From CAYWBW01 sp964456745 (lineage in GTDB: Bacteria; Patescibacteriota; Gracilibacteria; GCA-2401425; JAJOLG01), in the NCBI GenBank assembly GCA_964456745.1, contig CAYWBW010000020.1, forward strand, positions 1-38,726: a stretch of 38,726 bases of DNA. Reading direction: 5' to 3'. How positions within the stretch are numbered: position 1 is the stretch's first letter; each line of letters opens with the position of its first letter. The translations under genes and the position numbers were made by a program. This document shows, piece after piece, positions 30,766 through 38,726 of the stretch. The notes under the pieces are model-generated. The model was not told where the DNA came from and did not search any database. It saw only the letters and a program-made list of their open reading frames with translations.

Positions 30766-32112
30766 ATGTTAAAATCTATTTCGCCAATTGATGGAAGATA
30801 TGCTTTAAAAACAAAGGAGCTTTGAGAATATTTTTCTGAATTTGCATTAATTAAATACAGGGTTTTTGTTGAAATTGAATTTCTTAAATATTTACTTGAA
30901 CAAAAAGAAATAAAGGCAGATTTAAACCCAGATGATATAGTTTTATTAGATGCAATAGCTAAAGATTTTTCTGAAAAAGATGCATTAGAAATAAAAGAAA
31001 TTGAAAAAATTACAAATCATGATGTAAAAGCTGTTGAATATTTTTTAAAAGAAAAAATTACAAATATTAATAAAGATGTTATTGAATTTGTTCATTTTGC
31101 ATGCACATCAGAAGATATAAATAATCTTTCATATGCATTAATGATTAAAGATTGAATTAATTGAGTTGTCATTCCAGAATTAGAATGATTGTTAGTTGAA
31201 ATAGAAAAGTCTGCAGATATCTGGGCTAGTACTCCAATGCTTTCACGTACACACGGGCAACCTGCTTCTCCTACAACTGTATGAAAAGAATTTAAAATAT
31301 TTGCTTCAAGATTGAAAAGACAGTTATTACAAATTAAAAATCAGAAGTATCTTTGAAAATTAAATTGAGCAAGCGGAAATTACAATGCTCACTGTGTTGC
31401 TTGTCCTGATATAGATTGGATTTGATTTTCCAAAAATTTTATAAAAAAAATATGACTCGAAGCAAATTTATTAACGAACCAAATAGAACCGCATGATTTT
31501 TTATCAGAGATTTTTGATGCATGGTCTAGAGTATCTACAATTTTGATAGATTTTAATAAGGATATGTGGACATATATATCCTTTGGGTTTTTTAAGCAAA
31601 AATTAAAAAAATGAGAAATATGATCTTCTGCAATGCCCCACAAGGTTAATCCTATAGATTTCGAAAACTCAGAATGAAATGCTTGAATGGCTATAGCAGT
31701 ATTTTGACACTTGGCTAGAAAGCTTCCGATAAGTAGAATGCAAAGAGATCTTACAGATTCAACAGTTTTGAGAAATATTTGAGTTTGATTTGCATATCTT
31801 TTAATTGCAATCAAGTCGAGTATAAGATGAATTGCTAAGTTGGAATTAAATGAAAGTACAATGTTAGCTGATCTTGACAACAATCAAGAGGTCTTAGCAG
31901 AAGCTGTTCAAACAGTAATGAGAAAGTCTGGAATTGAAAACCCATATGAAAAATTAAAAGATTTAACAAGGTGAAAAAAATTAACCGGGGAAGATGTTAA
32001 AAATTTTATAGAAAAATTAGATTTAGATAAAAGTGATAAAGAATTATTACTATCTTTAAGTCCTAGTTTATATATTGGATTTTCTAAAAAATTAGCATTG
32101 TTGAAAGATTAA
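30766..32112 (+). CDS. purB: Adenylosuccinate lyase
   Basis: 448-residue fumarase-superfamily enzyme acting twice in purine synthesis: SAICAR to AICAR and adenylosuccinate to AMP. Signature loop GSSAMPHKVNPIDFENSEGN is intact; TSEDINNL, SRTHGQPASPTTVGKEF and LNGASGNYNAH carry the His and Asn active-site residues. The DIHRQ region is QRDLTDSTVLRN. Typical length for the E. coli-like subfamily (starting SPIDGRYA). It feeds AICAR to the archaeal-type PurP encoded just upstream. Confidence 0.97.
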
Positions 32113-32117
32113 ATATT

Positions 32118-32471
32118 ATGAATAGAAAACCTCCATGACATCCAAAAAATTTCCCTAAACGGCAATATGATAATCCACCACTTGTAGATTTTTCAATGAG
32201 CGATAGTTGTGTTAGTCCAAGACCTTTGTGTCAAAATTGAATTTGTACAAGTTTTATAGATATTGATTTTGTTGATCCAGGTATTGTAGTTCTTATAAAT
32301 ACTTTTAATAAACTGTCTAGGTTAAATCCTAGTGATATGTATGACAATACTGGAAAAACAATAAACGAATCCTTAACAGAAATAAGAGCATTGTTATATG
32401 AGCAGTGATATATTTGTTTAGATTGTTGAAAAACAAGTTATAGTTTATCAGATGCAATTACCAATCAGTAA
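32118..32471 (+). CDS. Small cysteine-containing hypothetical protein, 117 residues
   Basis: Starts 5 bp after purB, begins MNRKPPGHPKNFPKRQYDNP and has two cysteine clusters, CVSPRPLCQNGIC and CLDCG, which could bind one zinc. No family recognised. Its 3' end overlaps comF, on the other strand, by 34 bp. Confidence 0.55.
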
Positions 32472-33103
32472 ATTGGATTGCTAAAATGCTTTTTTAATTC
32501 CAGTGCGCAATTTTCCATAGTTGATCATGAGCTTAAGATATCATCAATAATAATAAATACAGTTTTTTCATTAATTTGTTCTTTTTTGATAATTTCAAAA
32601 GCTCATTTTAAATTATTGATTCTATCTTTTTTTCTCAATAAAACCTGAGCTGTTGTGTTTTTAATTCTTTTTATTAAATTTATTTTTACTACCATGTTTA
32701 AAGATGATTTATTTAAAAGTACTTGTGCAATTATTTCTGATTGATTAAAGCCTCTATAAATTTGCCTTTTATGATGAATGGGTATAGGTATTAAGACAAT
32801 TTCTTTATTGCTAAAATTGTTTAAGATTATCTTGTTTAGAGGGTCTGAAATAATATCAATTTTTGAGTAATGAGCTTTGTATTTTATATCGTGAACTAGG
32901 TTTTGCAATAATTTATTTCTTGAATAATAAAATACTGCAAAAACCTTTTCAAAATTCTTTATATTAAATTGCTGGTTTTTTCTTTTTATCAATAACTTGC
33001 AACAAGAGCTGCAAAGATATGGTCAATATTTTTGACAAGCTATGCATGTGGCTGGAAATATGAGTGAAATAAATCGCTTAACAATTTTGTCTATTTTTTC
33101 CAT
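32438..33103 (-). CDS. comF: ComF family phosphoribosyltransferase-like protein
   Basis: 221 residues. N-terminal zinc ribbon CIACQKYGPYLCSSCC, then the type I PRTase fold with LVHDIKYK, VLIPIPIHHKRQIYRGFNQS and the PRPP loop VFIIIDDILSSGSTM (Gly as UGA). ComF is needed for DNA uptake in Bacillus and Haemophilus, acting on internalised single strands; many CPR keep com genes to acquire nucleotides. No other com gene in the window. The PRPP-loop DD-(I/V)-x-(T/S)-(T/S)-GxT is intact except that it ends SGSTM. Confidence 0.9.
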
Positions 33104-33198
33104 AATAATATCTTTGCAAATAATTAAATTAACTCTAATCTATTTAAGTAGTTATTTATTATATTAATTGACTGTTAAAAAAGTGTTAAAAATTAAGT

Positions 33199-34521
33199 AT
33201 GATTAAGCTTTGAGTTGTTTCACTTGGCTGCAACAAAACTTTAGTAGATACTCAAAATTTACTATGATCTTTAATAAGCAATATCAAACTATGTTCTGAG
33301 CAAGAGGCTGATTTTATTTTACTTAATACATGTAGTTTTTTAAAATCAGCAAGAGATGAGGTAAAAGAAAATTTAGACCTTTTTAATGACAAAAAGGTAA
33401 TCTTAGTATGATGTTATACAAAGTTTGCAAGCAGTGATATTTTTGATGATTTCCCCCAGGTTTGGGCAGTTGTTCCAAGTAATAAATATGCTGAAATAGA
33501 AAATGTTTTAAACTCAATTATTGACTGAAAAAGGATATTTTTTGATTTTGAGATTGAAGATGTGTATTTAGAAATGCCAGAGTCAGTTAATCTTACTTTG
33601 CCTCATGTGTCTTACATAAAAATTTCAGAAGGTTGTGATAATACTTGCACTTATTGCACCATTCCAAGGATTCGATGACCATTTAGATCAAGAAAGTCTG
33701 AAAATATTCTAAACGAAGTTAAGTCTTTAATTGATAATTGATGCAAAGAAATTATCTTAACTTCGCAAGATACATGATACTATTGAAGAGAGAAAGGTTT
33801 TAAAGGTGATTTAGATTTTACTTGATTGCTTGAAAAAATTGTAAAAATTAAATGAGATTTTAAAATAAGATTTCTTTACATGTATCCAGAAAGGATTAAT
33901 GATAAACTGCTTAATTTAATTGCAAGTAATAAAAAGATACTAGATTATTTTGACATCCCTTTTCAGCATGTTTCAAAAGATGTGCTTATAAAAATGAAAA
34001 GACCGTTTTGAAAAAAGCTTCTTTGAGATCTTGTTAATAAAATTAGAAAAAAATTACCAGATTCGGTTATTAGAACTACTTTTATTGTATGATTTCCTTG
34101 AGAGAGTCAAAAAGATTTTAAGCTTCTTTGTGAATTTGTGCAAAAATACAAGATTGAAAGGATTTGAATTTTTAAATATTCAAATGAAAAATGATCAGAG
34201 AGTTTTGATTTTAGTGATCAGGTTTCAGAAGAAATAAAAGATAAGCGTTATGAAAAATTATCTGAAATTTCAAGAGAAATTTCTTTAGAAAATAATAAAA
34301 AATTAGTTGATCTAGGTCAGGAGCTTACTGTGATAATTGATTCTTATGATCAGTGAGAAGATAGTTATATTTGTAGATCTTATAGAGAGTGTCTCGAAGT
34401 TGATCCTTTGATTTATGTAGCTTCAAATCAGGAACATGAGATTTGAGATGAAATGAATATTAAAATAATCTGATGTGATGATTTTGATCTTTATGGGCAA
34501 GAACTTGTAATTAATATTTAA
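33199..34521 (+). CDS. rimO: Ribosomal protein S12 methylthiotransferase RimO (MiaB-like)
   Basis: 440-residue radical-SAM methylthiotransferase. N-terminal cluster-binding SLGCNKTLVDTQNLLG, NTCSFL and GCYTK provide the three cysteines; the radical-SAM motif is CDNTCTYCTIPRIRGPFRSR. IPFQHVSKDVLIKMKR, IRTTFIVGFPGESQKDF and YGQELVINI support RimO over MiaB, as does SQDTGYYG (family SQDTT.YG). C-terminal TRAM domain. About 25 UGA-Gly codons. It is followed by the DUF4012 gene after 10 bp. Confidence 0.88.
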
Positions 34522-34531
34522 TATTAAAAAA

Positions 34532-36214
34532 ATGAGTGTATTTAAAAGAGATAGACGAAGAAAGTTAAAATTAAAGAAAATGTTTTTTACTTTATTTTTT
34601 CTTTTAATTATCATTTTTTTAGCATGATTTTATTTTTTACTTTGACCATTTAGATCATTTTTTTGGGATATTCCATCAATTATGGGATTTTATTGAGAAA
34701 GGAATTATTTAATAGTTTTACAAAATAATTATGAAAAAAGGCCTAGTGGTTGATTTATTGCAAGTTATGGCGTAGTGAAAACTTTTATGTGAAAGACTAG
34801 TTTTGATATAAAAGATTCATATGATATTCCTGACCCTTCTCCAAAAATGGAGCCACCATATCCATTAAATGAACTTCTGTCTTCTGATAAGCGATATAAA
34901 TGATGGGTTTTTAGGGATTCGAATTGGTCTCCAGATTTTTCCATTTCGGCGAAAAATATTATTTCATTTTATGATAGGAGCTTAGGAATAAAGTCTTCGT
35001 TTGACTGAGTGATTTCAATTGATATGGATGTATTAAAATGATTATTGGAACTAGTTTGACCTTTAAAAATTTGAATTAATGTTTTTGATTCGTCAAATTA
35101 TTATTATTTAATCCAAGTCCTTACAAAGAATATAGATTTACATAGTGAAAAAGCCTTAAATGAAAGAAAGCAGTTTTTAAAACCTTTAATTTCACAAATT
35201 TGAAAAAAATTAATTAGAGATTTTTTAAATATTGATAGGTTCGTTAAGCTTAATAAAAAGCTTTTAGATACTAAACATATTCAATTATTTTTTACAGATT
35301 TAGATTTACAGTCAAAAATGTCTAATTATTGATGGACATGAGAATTTAATCCTACAGCTGAAGATTATGTTCATGTAAATATTGCAAATATATGATGAAG
35401 AAAGTCAGACAGATATATTCAACAAACTAATTTTTATGATGTTTCATTTGATGAGGATAATAATGCAATTTGAGAATTAAAAATAGTTCTTAAACATAGG
35501 TGAACCAAGTCTTTGATTTCTGATTTTTATCAAGCATATATAAGAATTTATTTGCCGAAGAATATTAAGCTTATAACTACAGATCTTAATTTTGCAGATA
35601 AAGAAAGAACGATGGCAGATCTAGATTCCTTAGTAGTATGATGACTTATACACATGTTTCCATGAGATGAAATAGAGCTTAGTCTAAAATATGAGCTTCC
35701 AAAAATAATTAAATCAAAGGATTATAATTTAGAGATAATCACACAAAGTGGACAACCAAAAGAAAATTGGCATATCACAGTGCAAAATTTAACAGATCAT
35801 TTTTGGCATTGAAATGTGGAATCAAATGAAAATTTAGCATATTTTGATTGATCAATTCATTCAAATAAACTGATCAATCTAAAAGATGCTGGTGATGACA
35901 CACCTCCAATAGTGGTTTGGCAGAGATTTGTTAACAACAATACAATAGAAATTAATTTTTCAGAAAAATTAAAAGAAGATTTTATAAAAAACTTAAACAA
36001 TATAAGTATTGTGGATAAAAATAAAAAAAATAATGATTTTAATCAAATTTCAATTAAAGAATTAGAATTTATAGATAATTCATTATTTATCACATTAAAA
36101 TGAATTACATATCAAAAGTGAGAACATTATTTATTAAGTTTAAAATGAGTGTTGGATAGATCTTGAAATTATACAATGCCAACCCCATTGGAGCTTACAG
36201 TTGTTCAAAATTAG
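34532..36214 (+). CDS. Membrane-anchored DUF4012 protein
   Basis: 560 residues. Basic N-terminus, one membrane helix (MFFTLFFLLIIIFLAGFYFL) and then a large external region with the DUF4012 core: YLIVLQNNYEKRPSGGFIAS, FDIKDSYDIPDP and NWSPDFSISAKNIISFYD. These resemble the family NN.E.RPTGGFI.s and D.N..PDF. The C-terminal half (about 300-560) is beta-rich with Ig-like strands. DUF4012 genes often sit in envelope polysaccharide loci of Gram-positives, Chloroflexi and CPR, with a suggested LytR-like or glycan-transfer role that is unproven. It overlaps the 3' end of rfbB by 20 bp tail to tail. Confidence 0.83.
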
Positions 36215-37148
36215 ATTTTAAATATTCTACAGTTTTTGTTAAATTTTCATCAAATACTCACTGTCTTTTCCATCAGAGGATTGCTTGCGATTTTTCATCA
36301 TTAATAGCATATCTAAAATCATGTCACTTTCTGTCTTCAGTGAAAGAAATTAGATTTTCGTTTTTTCAAAGAATACTAAGAATTTTTTTGCACAGATCTA
36401 AGTTGCTAAGTTCTTTGTTTCATCAAAAATTATATATTTCTCATGATTGTCATTTTTCTAATGCAGAAAAAATTCAAGATATATGGTCGCTTACATAGAT
36501 CCAGTCTCTTATATTTTCTCAATTTCAATATATAGGAATTGCTTCGTTAATTAATGCCTTTTTAACAACAACTGGTATAAATTTACTTGAGTCTTGGTGT
36601 GGTCAAAAATTATTAGAACATCTTGTAATTATAACATTTAGTCAATATGTTTCCTTATAAGAAAGGGCAATAAGATCAGAAGAAGCTTTTGATGCAGAAT
36701 AGGGAGAGCGTGGATCTAGAGGAGTATTTTCTTTAAATCAAGGATCTCACAATTCAAGATGTCAATATACTTCATCGGTAGATATTTGTATAAAGTTTTT
36801 AACTTTAAATTCGAGAGCGTTTCTAAGCAAAATATTGGTTCAAAGAACATTAGTTTTAATAAATATATCTGGATTTTCAATAGACTTGTCTACATGACTT
36901 TCAGCAGCAAAGTTTACTATTATATCAAAACATTCCTCTTTAAATAGCTCTTTGACAAGCTTATCGTCACAAATATCTCACTTAACAAAAGTGTAATTAT
37001 TGTCACTTTCAACTTTGTTAACATTTTGTCTATTTGCGGCATAAGTTTCATTGTCAAGATTTATTACTTTAAATCATTTTTTTACAGCTTCTATTATAAA
37101 GTGTGATCATATAAATCATAAACCTCATGTTATTAAAATTTTTTTCAT
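36195..37148 (-). CDS. rfbB: dTDP-glucose 4,6-dehydratase
   Basis: 317-residue short-chain dehydrogenase fold. NAD-binding ITGGLGFIGSHFII (four of the glycines UGA), NFAAESHVDKSIENP, catalytic STDEVYG and YSASKASSDL (YxxxK), and RCSNNFGPHQDSSKFIP. It makes dTDP-4-keto-6-deoxyglucose, precursor of rhamnose and other deoxysugars. The STDEVYG and SNNFGP motifs favour RfbB over UDP-glucose epimerase. The HD-hydrolase gene precedes it by 4 bp. No rfbA, C or D in the window. Confidence 0.93.
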
Positions 37149-37152
37149 ATTA

Positions 37153-37725
37153 TTAGTTAAGTTTTTTTAATTTAGATGTTTCCCACCAATCAGTAAAACT
37201 AGTATCTTTTATTTTTAAAAATAAGCTTTTTGCTGACTTTGTTTTTAAGGCTTTTCAAACATTGTTAATCCAATCTTGCGCCTTATGGTGTCAGTTTTCT
37301 AGGTAAATTTTTGCTTGAAAGGCTTGTTCTAAGAGATCTGCATCCTTTGCAATAAGTCATTCTAAGCTACTTCAGTTCTTATATTTTTTAAAATCTAGCA
37401 TGATTTCTTCTCAAATGTTTGTTCATTTAAATTGTTCTTTCACAATTTTTTCTTCAATTTTACTTTTGTTTTCAATATATCTAGATGCAATTTTATGCAA
37501 ATCCCCCATTCTGGTTTCTGCTATGTCATGCCAAACTAATATGCAAGCACATTTATTTGCATCAGCTCATTCAAGTTTTGCTAAAATATAAGCTATTTGT
37601 GCAGCACTTAAAGAGTGTTCTGCAATAGAATCTGGAGTATTGACTCAAGCTAGCCTGTATCATTCATGTTTTACTTGTTTTAAATGAAGAGCTTCGAATA
37701 TTAAGTTTGTTATTTTATTAAGCAT
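37153..37725 (-). CDS. HD-domain phosphohydrolase, YfbR-like
   Basis: 190 residues with the metal-binding HD signature: DSIAEHSLSAAQIAYILA, ILVWHDIAETRMGDLHKI and the final Asp in LIAKDADLLEQAF. This is the H...HD...D pattern of YfbR-type 5'-deoxynucleotidases. Such enzymes dephosphorylate deoxynucleoside monophosphates. It sits 4 bp upstream of rfbB and is probably co-transcribed, though no functional link is obvious. A dCMP/dTMP-related role beside a dTDP-sugar gene is conceivable, but only inference. Confidence 0.87.
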
Positions 37726-37804
37726 ATATTAAAGTTATTGCTTATATAAAACTAAAGAAATTTTTTGAAAAGTAAATTAGGATTGTTGAATTTTTTTACT
37801 TTTC

Positions 37805-37832
37805 TTGACTTTATAAAAATAAATTTTATATT
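37805..37832 (+). promoter_or_regulatory. Sigma70-type promoter of the last gene
   Basis: TTGACT (37805-37810), a 16-bp spacer and TATATT (37827-37832), giving a start near 37839 and a leader of about 14 bases. A second TATAAT at 37843-37848 lies too near the ATG to serve a normal leader. Confidence 0.45.
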
Positions 37833-37852
37833 ATTAGCCTAATATAATTTTT

Positions 37853-38632
37853 ATGGCATGATTTACACCAAAGATTACAAATAAAGAAAGAACTAATTCA
37901 GTTCTCACAGATGAGGCAATTAAACAATCATTAGCTATAATTGAAAATGAACTTGTTAGAAGATGATGGAGCAAGCTTTCTAGCATTATTATAACACGAG
38001 ATGAATTAAGGTCTATATTAAAATTTTATCTAAGTCCAAAATTACTTAATGCATTAAGTTTAGACTTATTAGAAACGCAGCTTGCTAGTCAGTATAACTG
38101 ACTCGTAACTTGCCCTATTGATAATGAACAAGAATGATATAATACTATATCATCGGCAATAAGAATATTTGCCATTGATATAATAAATTTATTAGAATGA
38201 CCTTCTACCAGTGAATTTAGGAGTCAAACATTACGATGGCATAGTAGTATTGCTAGAGAAGCTTTATGAAATTATGTTTTGCCAAATCGTGATCGCACTT
38301 ATTGGAGCAGTGCAACACTACAGCAGAGAGTTTATTGAAATAGAGATACTATTTTTAAATCATTAGAATTGTTTAAGGAAAAACTTAAGAATTTGTTTTA
38401 TAATAATTATTTTATTGAATTTTCTAGCTTTCGCAATTTTGATTGTGGCCAGGAAAATTTGATGCAAATGTTTCCTGGATTTGAAGATATTGTTCAAATG
38501 TCCAATTTAATTGAGTATTTGCATGCTTCTATTCTGAAAGAGCTTGCATCTTTACGAAGTGATTTTGTATTTTTAAGCGATGCTTCAAAAGCTATTGAAA
38601 ATGTTTTTAGGAAAAATGTTCCTGCTTGATAA
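37853..38632 (+). CDS. Hypothetical protein, 259 residues
   Basis: Unrecognised soluble, helix-rich protein beginning MAGFTPKITNKERTNSVL, with several UGA-Gly codons; the last sense codon before TAA is UGA. It has a stretch SIIITRDELRSILKFYLSPK and a Phe-rich region (YNNYFIEFSSFRNFDCG). No membrane segment. Divergent from the HD hydrolase gene with a clear promoter. A standard-code caller would see only its last 86 residues. Confidence 0.7.
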
Positions 38633-38636
38633 TATG

Positions 38637-38653
38637 TAATCGAGCACAGCTCT
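38637..38653 (-). repeat. 17-bp dispersed hairpin repeat, copy 2
   Basis: Exact inverse of 13946-13962, five bases after the stop of the previous gene; its GAGC/GCTC hairpin may help terminate transcription. The remaining bases to the window end hold no recognisable gene. Confidence 0.6.
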
Positions 38654-38726
38654 TTGTCATATAAAGGAGGCATAAGAAATTTAATTAATAATAGTAGCAG
38701 AGAAATGTATTGTGGTAAACTCTAGA

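Noticed and set aside
1174..38632. UGA as tryptophan (Mycoplasma-type code 4) or selenocysteine
   Set aside because: UGA falls on Gly-specific motifs, UGG is still used for Trp, and UGA is far too frequent for selenocysteine.

Overview
This window reads as AT-rich chromosome from a Candidate Phyla Radiation bacterium of the Gracilibacteria / Absconditabacteria (SR1, BD1-5) type, in which UGA encodes glycine (genetic code 25). Under the standard code almost every gene is shattered into short fragments. With UGA read as Gly, about thirty full-length genes appear, and UGA falls exactly on invariant glycines: the RuvB Walker A loop, the AspRS LGGGSIRIH motif (three UGAs in a row), the TrmD PYGGGQGM loop, SecD GMAVDAN and the PP-loop SGGLDS. 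UGG still encodes Trp. All coordinates given here use this code.

Layout. 1-920: a small mobile element, an HUH (Y1) transposase of RAYT/IS200 type between two perfect 60-bp inverted repeats, with degenerate ~24-nt palindromic repeats outside. 1174-5151: an orphan C-terminal domain of a GT5 glycogen synthase (+), then a minus-strand run of a PP-loop tRNA-thiolation-like ATPase, nrdR and secD. 5215-5376: a 112-nt element closed by a 14-bp stem, plus a palindrome. 5472-10115: a 1547-residue surface protein (LamG-like N-terminus, paired repeats, WxL-like C-terminus). 10184-14263: tRNA-Tyr, a decayed gene behind a CheD-like gene, a 556-residue cysteine-rich CPR protein, small hypotheticals and tRNA-Phe. 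14394-17095: a GlmU-like two-domain nucleotidylyltransferase and a WecG/TagA glycosyltransferase converging on about 270 nt of nested stem-loops, probably a structured RNA.

17204-27897: aspS and ruvB (convergent), a Nudix-like protein, a secreted dockerin-like protein, a FecR-domain membrane protein, a YtxH-like protein, trmD, a small membrane protein, a DciA-like protein, a family-4-like uracil-DNA glycosylase, an O-methyltransferase, rpmE and a hypothetical gene. 28015-32471: an archaeal-type purP, an undecaprenyl-phosphate sugar transferase that appears to lack a standard start codon, purB and a small Cys-rich gene. 32438-38632: comF, rimO with a DUF4012 gene, rfbB with an HD hydrolase, and a closing hypothetical gene.

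How the genes fit together. PurB and PurP catalyse consecutive late steps of IMP synthesis, with PurP being the archaeal solution. GlmU-like, WecG-like, WbaP-like, RfbB and perhaps DUF4012 point to a cell-envelope glycan. The LamG/WxL-like, dockerin-like and FecR proteins point to an elaborate cell surface, as expected for a host-attached CPR cell. The genome is compact: convergent genes often overlap at their 3' ends, Shine-Dalgarno sequences are essentially absent, and several -10 boxes lie so close to the ATG that leaderless transcription is likely. No CRISPR array, rRNA or prophage was seen.
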